Source: Bacillota bacterium
GTDB taxonomy: Bacteria > Bacillota > UBA4882 > UBA8346
Length of the DNA: 47,815 nucleotides
Direction: 5' to 3'
Assembly: GCA_023436305.1 (NCBI GenBank)
Contig: JAEZJQ010000057.1
Span: 1-47,815 of the forward strand
The first letter of the stretch is position 1, and each line of letters opens with the position of its first letter. The position numbers and the translations under genes were made by a program. The notes under the pieces are model-generated. The model was given only the letters and a program-made list of their open reading frames with translations. It was not told where the DNA came from and made no database searches. Shown one piece after another: positions 41,801 to 47,815 of the stretch.

Positions 41801-42163
41801 AACGGTATTACGTATTATTATGTAGTAACAGCGGTCAATACCGGCGGAGAAAGCGGGTCCTCCAATGAAGCGGCGGCTACTCCGAATATCGATCCGCCTG
41901 CCGCTCCTACCAATCTGACCGCCGTAGCCGAAAGCGGTATGACAATAATTCTTAATTGGGGTGCCGTTACGGGAGCTTCGTCTTATAACGTCAAAAGACA
42001 AGGAACAGCAGGCGGCCCGTATGCAACGATTGCCACTAACGTATTGGGGACAACCTTCCAAGATACGAACGTACCTTATGGAGTGACCTATTACTATGTG
42101 GTCGCGGCTGTCAATGCCGGCGGTGAAGGTGGGGCTTCGAACGAAGCATCAGCAACTCTCTAG
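35897..42163 (+). CDS. giant secreted protein: three RCC1 propellers alternating with FN3 arrays
   Basis: About 2,088 aa. I use the GTG at 35897 after GGAGGG; an ATG at 35882 has no useful ribosome binding site. The signal peptide covers about residues 1-30. Then come seven RCC1 repeats (pattern W-x-W-G-x-N-x-x-G-Q-L-G-D-G), four fibronectin type III domains (each ending G-E-S-G-x-S-N-E-A), seven RCC1, four FN3, seven RCC1 and three FN3. Seven RCC1 repeats per block means three full seven-bladed propellers. There is no catalytic motif, LPXTG signal or S-layer domain, and the protein ends on the last FN3. A role in surface binding, adhesion or matrix is likely. The gene has its own terminator and is not linked by function to its neighbours. 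Confidence 0.9.
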   Translation: MRKLLVLTILLCAVIGGLFTSIPQWAVNAVAPVTPQIDGGYAHTIALKNDGTVWTWGNNSYGQLGDGTTTGSKTPQTLTNISGVKAIAAGMYHNLVLKNDGTVWAWGINGSGQLGDGTYTTKTVPQQVANLSNVKAIAAGENFSAALKEDGTVWTWGSNSYGQLGDRTNTARTAPVQASISDVKSIAAGTSHLVALKTDGTVWAWGNNSSGQLGDDSMDDRNYPVRTRKSNDIRTTKVACGINTSYYINSSGLLYAWGSNSQGQIGDGSTTNRTAPVLISLQSKVIDIAGGALFAVALREDGTVWAWGRNDYGQIGDGTNVNTSTPLQISGLSGITAVGCGSFHSMAWLNDGTVFAWGNNSWGQLGDGTTTARITPGQIPNLDLSYPPAAPANLAATAGNGKVTLTWDSTLATEYYNVKRATTAGGPYTTVATNVTVTTFEDTTVTNGTGYFYVVTAVNNSGESGTSNEATAVPNCPPPSAPANLTATAGDAKATLNWDGASGADFYCIKRATTPGGPYTTVAVNVSGTTYDDITVTNGITYYYVVSALNTGGESESSNEAPVTPYNPKPSTPANLTALYGYGEVTLTWNAATAADYYNVKRATIQGGPYIVIAANITATAYDDATVVNGVTYYYIVTASNIFGESGASNEASITDPRPLKPAGLIAAAGDSKVNLYWTATTGAEYYNIKRAETAGGPYATIATSITANTYSDIQAMNSTTYFYVVTASNIYGESGTSNEEAATPQKLIIMPQIDGGYGHTVALKGDGAVWSWGHNDYGQLGDGTNTDSNVPIMVAGINGVKAVSAGYSHCLALKIDGSVWAWGANYNYQLGDGSTTHRNIPIPVANLSNIRAVAAGSHHSVALKEDGTVWVWGSNSSGQLGDGTTTDRTTPVQVPGLNYIISVAATGDFTIALKKDGSVYTWGNNSYGQLGDGSTGNRTNPYKVNISGVKFIASGYDNAYAIKDDGFLWAWGHNNYGQIGDWTYWDRYLPVKVSNLANVTAVSAPGNFALAVTEGGSLWSWGSNDYGQLGDGTMNWKNSPAQITSLSNMVIIGSGYHHSLAVKDDGSVFDWGDNDYGQLGDGTTTDSKTPIQVAGVYLLKIPSVPANLTATAGNARVTLNWNAALGAEYYNVKRAEIAGGPYTIIAANLTAVTYDDTTAANGSTYYYVVSALNASGESGVSNQASATPYIQIPLTPTSLTASPGNAQVTLNWSLATGADFYKVKRATVAGGPYTTVAADVSGTTFDDTAVTNGITYYYIVTAVNGGGESGASNETSATPYYPVPSIPTGLTATVGNSKVTLNWNAASGADSYNVKKATAAGGPYTTISTGLTVTTFEDTTVTNGTPYYYQVTASNAGGESGASNEVSATPYDPKPAAPTGLAATASNVKVTLSWGNASGAEYYNVKRAIISGGPYTTIAYVYTTHFADTTVSNETKYFYIVTATNAYGESGTSGETSATPREVVITPQIAGGSGHSIALKDDGAVWVWGDNTYGQLGDGTNNNTNLPKLLSMINEAKAVAAGEEHSLALKADGTVWAWGQNSTFYQLGDGTAINRNTPVQVTGLYHVKGIAAAQNHSIALKEDGTVWAWGNNSRGELGDGTYTPRSTPVKVSGLTDIVSIAAAGDFNIALRSDGTVWTWGYNHYGQLGDSTNITRNTPVQAGISGVKAVACSYYNAYVIKNDGTLWAWGYNDKWQVGDGTTVTRYSPVLINIANVASISAGVNFAIALKKDGTLWGWGSNYFGQIGDATYTDRFIPTRNDDLVNVFRMGCGYSHSLAIKIDGSVFAWGSNNKGQLGDGSTVLTNSRSQALNLYLSTKPLPLTNLSARAENGKVTLEWAPASGAAFYNLKRSQTVGDPYSTIAAYLNGTNYEDTAVTNGTAYYYIVTAGSGGVESGASNEVSATPNIDPPSAPANLAAVSGNANVTLDWDAVTGSDYYNVKRATTVGGPYVTIATHLTERTYDDLTVTNGITYYYVVTAVNTGGESGSSNEAAATPNIDPPAAPTNLTAVAESGMTIILNWGAVTGASSYNVKRQGTAGGPYATIATNVLGTTFQDTNVPYGVTYYYVVAAVNAGGEGGASNEASATL

Positions 42164-42229
42164 AAGTTGTCTTCCGTAAATGGAGAACCGATGAGCCGGG
42201 GAATCGGAAAAATTTAAGAGGATTATTTT

Positions 42230-42265
42230 ACCCGGGGTTTGTTTGAATGCGGCCCCGGGTTTTTT
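42230..42265 (+). terminator. rho-independent terminator of the RCC1-FN3 gene
   Basis: ACCCGGGG (42230-42237) and CCCCGGGT (42253-42260) form an 8-bp GC-rich stem followed by six T. It is 66 bases after the stop codon. Confidence 0.85.
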
Positions 42266-42304
42266 GAGCGGGATGAGCTTGATAGAATAGAATTCTATTA
42301 CCCA

Positions 42305-42430
42305 CACAGACTCCTAGGAGTCTGTGCGCGGAACATGTTTTAATAACTCAAAACCACTGTATATTGTATTAGAACATGTGACTTGATACTAAATACGCTT
42401 CGAAAATCGATTAGCCGCACAGACTCCTAG
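42305..42430. repeat. 22-bp perfect palindrome plus a second half copy
   Basis: A perfect 22-bp palindrome centred on CCTAGG occupies 42305-42326. Its left half, CACAGACTCCTAG, recurs at 42418-42430. GAACATGT also occurs twice (about 42331 and 42372). It lies between the convergent RCC1-FN3 and metC genes. It may be a minus-strand 3'-end hairpin for metC or a relic of a small mobile element. Nothing else is seen up to 42479. Confidence 0.55.
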
Positions 42431-42479
42431 TTATCTCCGGATGGTGATACCGAGTTTCCAGTGATTGATAATTATCCTT

Positions 42480-43604
42480 TTATTGCTTCAAATCCTCAAT
42501 TAAGTCCTCCGGTTCTTCCAGTCCTACGGACAACCGGATCAAATTGGGGGTGATGCCCAACCGTTCCCGTTCTTTGACCGGGATGGCCGCATGGGACATT
42601 CGCACCGGATAGGATAAAATGGACTCCACTCCGCCTAAACTCACCGCCACCGACCATAGCTTCACCTTTTTCATAACGGCCAGAGCCCGTTCCGTGGTAT
42701 CCGTTTTAAATGATAAAACCGCTCCGAATCCGGTGGCCTGAGATCGGTTAATTTCATATCCGGGATGTTCGGGCAAACCGGGATAGTAAACATCGGTAAC
42801 CCACGGCTGCTTTTTCAACCATTCGGCGATTCGCAAAGCAGATTGTTGTTGTAATTCCATTCTAGCCCGCAAGGTCTTAATTCCCCGGTGCAACAGCCAG
42901 CAATCCTGGGGTCCTAAAATCGCCCCGAAACCGTTTTGAACAAAACCAACCCGTGCTGCCAGTTCCGGTGATTTCACCACCACCGCCCCGCCAATCACAT
43001 CACTGTGTCCACCCAGGAATTTGGTTACACTATGCAGTACCAGATCCACCCCCAGATCCAATGGCCGTTGAAAATAAGGGGACATAAAGGTATTGTCAAT
43101 CATGGTAATACAGCCGTATTGTTTGGCGATGGCCACAATTTTGGCAATATCGGTTATCTTCAGCAATGGATTGGACGGCGTCTCCATGAATAGGGCTTTG
43201 GTATTGGGCCGGATGGCCTTAATCACATTCTCCGGTTCGGTCATATCCACGAAAGTAGTGGTAATCCCGAAATTGGTGAAAAAACGGGTCAAAATCCGAT
43301 AAGAACCCCCGTAAATATCCTCGGTGGCAATGATGTGATCGCCCTGCTGTAAAATGGATAAAGCCGAACTGATGGCCGCCATTCCCGAGGCGAAGGCGAA
43401 GGCTTTACTCCCATTCTCTAATGCCGCCAGGGTTTTCTCCACCGCTTCCCGGGTTGGGTTTCCGGACCGGGAATAATCATACGGTCCCGGATGATCAATA
43501 TCCGCCTGCCGGAAAGTGGATGCCTGATAAACCGGAATACTCAAAGCTCCGGTGGCGGGGTCGAACTCATTGCCGTTATGTAAAATCAAAGTCCCATATT
43601 TCAT
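42480..43604 (-). CDS. metC: cystathionine beta-lyase / Cys-Met metabolism PLP enzyme
   Basis: PLP enzyme of the Cys/Met metabolism family, 374 aa. The PLP lysine is in SVTKFLGGHSDV; Y-D-Y-S-R-S-G-N-P-T-R and A-F-A-S-G-M-A-A are the phosphate-binding motifs. I start at the ATG at 43604 after AAGGAGG; the frame is open to 43670. It is the second gene after metI, as in the Bacillus subtilis metIC operon, so cleavage of cystathionine to homocysteine is the best guess. Family members also act as methionine or cystathionine gamma-lyases, which release methanethiol or H2S. It is controlled by the SAM-I riboswitch through metI. Confidence 0.85.
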   Translation of the reverse strand: MKYGTLILHNGNEFDPATGALSIPVYQASTFRQADIDHPGPYDYSRSGNPTREAVEKTLAALENGSKAFAFASGMAAISSALSILQQGDHIIATEDIYGGSYRILTRFFTNFGITTTFVDMTEPENVIKAIRPNTKALFMETPSNPLLKITDIAKIVAIAKQYGCITMIDNTFMSPYFQRPLDLGVDLVLHSVTKFLGGHSDVIGGAVVVKSPELAARVGFVQNGFGAILGPQDCWLLHRGIKTLRARMELQQQSALRIAEWLKKQPWVTDVYYPGLPEHPGYEINRSQATGFGAVLSFKTDTTERALAVMKKVKLWSVAVSLGGVESILSYPVRMSHAAIPVKERERLGITPNLIRLSVGLEEPEDLIEDLKQ

Positions 43605-43662
43605 TATTCCTGGCCTCCTTGATGTGATGAAACACTCTTTATTATACACCCGTCCAATGAAA

Positions 43663-44799
43663 CTAACCAATGGCCTGTTTCAAATCTTCGATCAAATCCC
43701 GGCTATCTTCAATCCCCACTGAAACTCGTAATAATTGATCGGTTACTCCGATCCGTTCCCTCATCTCCAGCGGGATATCCCCGTGGGTCTGCCTGACCGG
43801 ATAAGTAATCAAGGTCTCCACTCCACCCAGGCTTTCTGCAAAGGTGAGTACTTTGACCCGGTTGATGATCTGTTCCACCAATTCGGTTTCCGTGACTTCA
43901 AAGGCGATCATAGCCCCAAACCCTTTGCATTGTTCCCGTTGCAGCTGATGTCCCGGATGATCCTGAAGGCCCGGATAATAAACCCGTTTCACCGCTGGAT
44001 GACCGTGGAGCCATTGGGCCAGTTTTAAGGTATTACTCTCCTGCCGGTCGATCCGGATGGTCAGCGTTTTAATTCCACGCAGCATCAGCCAGCTATCCTG
44101 AGGCCCCAGCACGGCGCCGGTGGAGTTTTGGATAAACCCAATCCGTTCGCTTAAAACCGGAGTCCGGGTAACCACGATCCCCCCCAAAACGTCATTATGG
44201 CCGCCCAAGTATTTGGTGGCGCTGTGGATTATAATATCCGCCCCGAATTCAATGGGACGTTGCAGGTACGGCGTCATAAATGTATTATCCACAATGGTGA
44301 TTAACTCGTGCTGTCTCGCCAAAGCAATCACTTTCCGCAAGTCGGTAATTTTCATCAATGGATTGGTGGGAGTTTCAATCAGAAGCGCCTTGGTTCTCCC
44401 CGGCACAATCGCCTGTTCTATCTCCCGGGGTTGGGTGGTATCCACATAAGAAGCATCAATTCCAAATTGTTTAAAGTTCTTTTCCAGCAGCCGGTAAGTG
44501 CCGCCGTATAAATCATCGGATACCAACAAATGATCGCCGGTTCCGAAGCTCATTAGAATGGCCGTCAACGCAGCCATTCCGGAGGCAAAGGCAAACCCCC
44601 GATCCCCTCCCTCTAATTCCGCCATCACATTTTCCAAGGCTTTACGGGTAGGGTTGGCGGTCCGGGAGTAATCATACCCGGTGGAAATCCCTAAGGCAAT
44701 ATGCCGGAAAGCGGCGGTTTGATAAATCGGTGTACTGATGGCCCCGGTGGTTTCATCCGTACAGAGGCCGGCATGGGCCGTAATCGTCTCAATATTCAT
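43663..44799 (-). CDS. metI: cystathionine gamma-synthase / O-acetylhomoserine thiolyase
   Basis: PLP enzyme of 378 aa, Cys/Met metabolism family. It has Y-D-Y-S-R-T-A-N-P-T-R, A-F-A-S-G-M-A-A, the PLP lysine in SATKYLGGHNDV, and the C-terminal S-L-G-G-V-E-T-L-I-T-Y-P motif. GGAGG precedes the ATG at 44799. It is placed directly after a SAM-I riboswitch and before metC (58-bp gap), like metI of Bacillus. Such enzymes join cysteine, sulfide or methanethiol to an activated homoserine. With methanethiol from the reductase-like system, methionine could be made in one step; that use is inferred. Confidence 0.88.
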   Translation of the reverse strand: MNIETITAHAGLCTDETTGAISTPIYQTAAFRHIALGISTGYDYSRTANPTRKALENVMAELEGGDRGFAFASGMAALTAILMSFGTGDHLLVSDDLYGGTYRLLEKNFKQFGIDASYVDTTQPREIEQAIVPGRTKALLIETPTNPLMKITDLRKVIALARQHELITIVDNTFMTPYLQRPIEFGADIIIHSATKYLGGHNDVLGGIVVTRTPVLSERIGFIQNSTGAVLGPQDSWLMLRGIKTLTIRIDRQESNTLKLAQWLHGHPAVKRVYYPGLQDHPGHQLQREQCKGFGAMIAFEVTETELVEQIINRVKVLTFAESLGGVETLITYPVRQTHGDIPLEMRERIGVTDQLLRVSVGIEDSRDLIEDLKQAIG

Positions 44800-44850
44800 C
44801 GTTATTCCTCCATTAAAATCGGGATATAATATTCCCCCAAACGGATAGAA

Positions 44851-44880
44851 TAATAAAAGCCTCTTTCAATGAAAGAGGCC
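44851..44880 (-). terminator. SAM riboswitch expression-platform terminator
   Basis: GCCTCTTTC (minus-strand arm, 44871-44879) pairs with GAAAGAGGC (44859-44867), followed by TTTTATTA. It is just after the aptamer and 50 bases before metI. It stops transcription when SAM is bound. Confidence 0.9.
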
Positions 44881-44901
44881 TCCTATATTGATATTACGCC
44901 C

Positions 44902-45021
44902 CTCTCATCTCCCAGGTTTCCCTGCCGGAATTGGCACCTACTTTCGATAAATAAACCGTGTTTGACCGAATAGGTTGCCGAAGGATCATCGGGCCGTTCC
45001 CTCCCCTTCTCTGGATAAGAG
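44902..45021 (-). promoter_or_regulatory. SAM-I (S-box) riboswitch
   Basis: The minus strand shows all conserved S-box parts in order: CTCTTATCCAGAGAAGGGGA at the 5' end, G-G-A-A-C-G-G-C-C-C-G-A-T-G, the C-G-G-C-A-A-C-C kink region, G-G-T-G-C-C-A-A-T-T-C-C-G-G-C-A-G, and GATGAGAG, which closes P1 with CTCTTATC. A terminator follows. It turns off metI-metC when S-adenosylmethionine is plentiful. Confidence 0.96.
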
Positions 45022-45053
45022 CAGTTATTATTCAATTGTTTGAATTCGATTTA

Positions 45054-45082
45054 ATTATAATCATTCCCATCTAAATAGTCAA
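45054..45082 (-). promoter_or_regulatory. promoter of the SAM riboswitch-metI-metC unit
   Basis: TTGACT (45077-45082, minus strand) and TATAAT (45054-45059) with a 17-bp spacer, about 35 bases before the aptamer. Confidence 0.8.
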
Positions 45083-45133
45083 GTATTTTTTGAAGCCGGA
45101 TAAAACTGGATTCAAATATTGTCGTTTCTATTA

Positions 45134-45346
45134 TTACACGACCTCGTAACCCTGGTCCTCAATCGTTTCCTTAATATTTTCCTCGGTAACCGATCCGGCG
45201 GTATAATTTACCGTAACCTGTTTTTTATTTAAATCCACTTCAACCCTGGCGACCCCTTTCAAAGCGCTGACCGCATTTTTAATGCTGTTCACACAATGTT
45301 GGCATGACATTCCTTCGACTTTGAGTGTAGTAACCGTATTGGACAT
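45134..45346 (-). CDS. copZ: copper chaperone CopZ (HMA domain)
   Basis: Single heavy-metal-associated domain, 70 aa, with the Cu(I) motif GMSCQHC near residue 15 and the normal beta-alpha-beta pattern ending D-Q-G-Y-E-V-V. It hands Cu(I) to the adjacent CopA. I start at the ATG at 45346; an upstream GTG overlaps the GGGAG ribosome binding site. It is 90 bp downstream of copA in the same direction. No CsoR or CopY regulator is in the window. Confidence 0.93.
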   Translation of the reverse strand: MSNTVTTLKVEGMSCQHCVNSIKNAVSALKGVARVEVDLNKKQVTVNYTAGSVTEENIKETIEDQGYEVV

Positions 45347-45435
45347 ATTCGACACTCCCTTTCAATAAATTGATTTGCCAATAATGATTTATAATCCATT
45401 GAAGTCGGTTCAATCTTTCCCGGTTTCGATGAATA

Positions 45436-47815
45436 TTAGGCCTTGAACCTCTTCAAACTCAAAGAATTGGTAACAACGGATACCGAACTGAAGGCCATGG
45501 CTGCTCCCGCAATTACCGGGCTTAACATTCCCAAGGCTGCGAACGGAATCCCGATACTATTATAAAAGAAAGCCCAGAAAAGATTCTGTTTGATCTTACT
45601 CATGGTCCGGCGAGATAACCGGATGGCAATTGGAATCGCCCGCAAATCGCCCCGCATTAAGGTAATATCGGCGGCTTCCATGGCAATGTCGGTCCCGGTG
45701 CCAATGGCCATTCCAATATCCGCCGTTGCCAGCGCTGGTGCATCATTGATGCCGTCTCCCACCATAGCCACCACTTTACCGTCCTTCTTTAGTTTCTCCA
45801 CTTCTTCCGCCTTATGCTCCGGCAGAACCTCAGCCAGAACATTTTTAATACCGACTTGCCCGGCAATGGCTCTGGCGGTTCTTTGATTATCGCCGGTTAA
45901 CATATAGACCTCGATACCTAAAGCTTGCAGTTCCCGGATGGCCGCTTCCGAATGCTCTTTCACCACGTCGGCCACCGCCAGTAGTCCCGCCAATTTCCGG
46001 TCTACCGCCATGAACATCACCGTTTTCCCGGCGTCTTCCAACCTGGCGGCAGCGGCTTCACTGTCTTGCAGCCCGATTCCTTTTTCGGCCATCAATTTGC
46101 GGGTTCCGATGGCGATTTCCTTCCCGGCGATGACCGCCAATACTCCCTGGCCGGGAATGGCGGTAAATTGGTCCGGATCCGGTAATTCCCCAAACTTCCC
46201 TTTTCCATGCTCAAAGATAGCCACCCCCAGCGGATGCTCCGACTTCTTCTCTACAATGGCCGCCAATTTCAATAACTCTCCCGGTTCAGCCCCATTTAAC
46301 GGGTGAATATCGGTGACTTCCGGTTGGCCTTTCGTTATCGTGCCCGTTTTATCCAGGACCACCGCATTGATTTTATAAGCTTTCTCCAGGTGTTCCCCGC
46401 CTTTGATCAAAATCCCGTTTTCGGCGCCTTTCCCGGTACCCACCATGATCGCCGTGGGAGTCGCGAGCCCCAGCGCGCAAGGACAGGCAATAACCAATAC
46501 CGCCACCGCGCTTACGATCCCCATCTTCAGGTTATAATCTCCAAAAGTCCAGACCAAAAAAGTTGCCAACGCGATCCCCAATACTATGGGAACGAAAACT
46601 CCCGATACCCGATCAGCGATCTTTTGAATAGGAGCCTTAGACCCTTGCGCATCCTCCACCATTTGAATGATTTGAGACAATACCGTATCTCTCCCGATTT
46701 TGGTGGCTTGAAATTTAAAGGCGCCGAATTTGTTGATGGTAGCCCCAATCACGGTATCGCCTATTTGCTTCTCCACCGGGAGGCTCTCTCCGGTGAGCAT
46801 TGATTCGTCGACGGTGGAATTTCCTTCCATAATTATACCGTCCACCGGGATCTTCTCACCGGGCCGGACTACAATGATCTCACCCACTTCCACGTCTTCA
46901 ATGGAAATATCCGTTTCAATACCATTCCGGATAACCCGGGCGGTTTTGGCCCGCAGTCCCATCAGCTTCTTGATCGCCTCCGAGGTTTTTCCCTTGGCCA
47001 CCGCTTCAAAGTATTTCCCTAGTAATATCAAGGTAATAATCGTGGCTGCCGCTTCGAAATACAAATCCTTCATGAATGTACCCGGCATGGGTTTCTGGAA
47101 AAAGGCGTTATATACGCTGTAAAGATAAGCCGCCGTGGTCCCCATGGCAATCAAGACATCCATATTGGGGCTTTTGGCCCGAAGCGCATAATAGGCGTTT
47201 TTATAGAAACGATAACCAATGATAAATTGAACCGGGGTAGCCAGGATGATCTGGAAACGCCAATCGTGCAGGAACGGAATATTAATACCAAACAAGGTTA
47301 AAATCATCGCCAGAATCAAGGGAGCACTCAAGACGGCGGAGATTATGAGTTCGCGCCGGAGCCGTTTAATCTCCTTCTCCCGCTGTTCCTTATCCCGGTC
47401 CGGACTCATTTCTTGTTCTTTTTCCGCACCATAACCCAAAGCGGAAATCGCGGCAATCACATCCGAAACCTTAAGCTTGGAACGATCCAATTCCACTGTG
47501 GCTTTTTCAGTCGCCAGATTTACAGCCGCCTTAATCATTCCGTCCAGCTTGCCGAGCCGTTTCTCAATTTTGGCGGCGCAAGCGGCGCAACTCATCCCGG
47601 TAATCTTTAAAGTCACCTTTTCTTCCGGCTGAGCGGTCTGAATAATCCCATAACCCAATTTTTTTACCGTTTCTTCGAACTGCCCGGCGGTGGCTACTGC
47701 CGGGTCATACTCCACTGCCGCTTTTTCAGTGGCGAAGTTGACCGTCGCTTGTTTCACCCCCGGAATCTTGCTTAAATTCTTCTCTATCCTAAGCGCGCAT
47801 GCGGCGCACGACATT
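45436..47815 (-). CDS. copA: copper-exporting P1B-type ATPase, two HMA domains (5' end cut by window)
   Basis: At least 792 aa; the first visible residues, M-S-C-A-A-C, are the metal-binding motif itself, so the true start lies a few codons beyond the right edge. Two HMA domains (MSCAAC at residue 1 and GMSCAAC near 73) are followed by eight predicted membrane segments, TGES, the CPC motif in ACPCALG, DKTGT, SEHPLG and GDGINDAP. It is a Cu(I) exporter, paired with copZ. It resembles the ATPase at 7920-10202 but has one more HMA domain and lacks that protein's polar insertion. Confidence 0.94.
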   Translation of the reverse strand, partial: MSCAACALRIEKNLSKIPGVKQATVNFATEKAAVEYDPAVATAGQFEETVKKLGYGIIQTAQPEEKVTLKITGMSCAACAAKIEKRLGKLDGMIKAAVNLATEKATVELDRSKLKVSDVIAAISALGYGAEKEQEMSPDRDKEQREKEIKRLRRELIISAVLSAPLILAMILTLFGINIPFLHDWRFQIILATPVQFIIGYRFYKNAYYALRAKSPNMDVLIAMGTTAAYLYSVYNAFFQKPMPGTFMKDLYFEAAATIITLILLGKYFEAVAKGKTSEAIKKLMGLRAKTARVIRNGIETDISIEDVEVGEIIVVRPGEKIPVDGIIMEGNSTVDESMLTGESLPVEKQIGDTVIGATINKFGAFKFQATKIGRDTVLSQIIQMVEDAQGSKAPIQKIADRVSGVFVPIVLGIALATFLVWTFGDYNLKMGIVSAVAVLVIACPCALGLATPTAIMVGTGKGAENGILIKGGEHLEKAYKINAVVLDKTGTITKGQPEVTDIHPLNGAEPGELLKLAAIVEKKSEHPLGVAIFEHGKGKFGELPDPDQFTAIPGQGVLAVIAGKEIAIGTRKLMAEKGIGLQDSEAAAARLEDAGKTVMFMAVDRKLAGLLAVADVVKEHSEAAIRELQALGIEVYMLTGDNQRTARAIAGQVGIKNVLAEVLPEHKAEEVEKLKKDGKVVAMVGDGINDAPALATADIGMAIGTGTDIAMEAADITLMRGDLRAIPIAIRLSRRTMSKIKQNLFWAFFYNSIGIPFAALGMLSPVIAGAAMAFSSVSVVTNSLSLKRFKA

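Noticed and set aside
35897..42163. CRISPR-like or satellite DNA repeats
   Set aside because: The periodicity is at the protein level (RCC1 and FN3 domains) with diverged DNA, and there are no identical direct repeats with unique spacers.
46303..46803. 166-aa open frame opposite copA
   Set aside because: It lies fully within the conserved ATPase core on the other strand and has no homologous pattern.

Overview
The window looks like the chromosome of an anaerobic, Gram-positive-type bacterium (Bacillota, Clostridia/Limnochordia-like). The evidence is strong AGGAGG ribosome binding sites, sigma-A promoters with 17-bp spacers, a SAM-I (S-box) riboswitch ahead of a metI-metC pair, split homocitrate synthase genes as known from clostridia, and a RACo-type corrinoid activator. 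The species cannot be named from the sequence. Almost all genes between 0 and 33 kb are on the minus strand and read from high to low coordinates.

Region 1 (0-33 kb) is a sulfur-linked island built round nitrogenase-like enzymes. It has one NifH-like reductase (18-893), one NifB-type radical SAM protein without a NifX domain (972-1859), two complete but different D/K pairs (K1-D1 at 10276-13176, D2-K2 at 16880-19737), a free NifX-like domain (29699-30037) and a two-gene homocitrate synthase (31224-33221). Mixed among them are two NitT/TauT-type ABC importers, two cysteine synthases, three UroD/MtaA-family methyltransferases, one corrinoid protein, one reductive activator of corrinoid proteins, a DUF2284-DUF1638 pair, a YezD-like protein, a flavin split-barrel protein and PdxS. 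There is no nifEN, and residues needed for N2 reduction are replaced. The best fit is a methylthio-alkane-reductase-like system that cleaves C-S bonds, with its own metallocluster assembly, uptake, corrinoid methyl transfer and sulfide/thiol capture. The substrates are not known.

A common dyad (type CCTAGTAAATCGATAGG) lies just downstream of the -10 box of most units in this island, suggesting one regulon. A CopA-type ATPase and a secreted subtilase lie within the island and may be unrelated to it.

Region 2 (33.4-35.4 kb) holds a B3/B4-domain gene with an odd leader and a divergent TetR / ArsR-C-terminal-like / zinc-ribbon operon. Region 3 (35.9-42.2 kb) is one giant secreted protein made of three RCC1 propellers alternating with FN3 arrays. 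Region 4 (42.5-45.1 kb) is the metI-metC operon under a SAM-I riboswitch, which can turn sulfide or methanethiol into methionine. Region 5 (45.1-47.8 kb) is copZ and a second CopA, cut by the right edge of the window.
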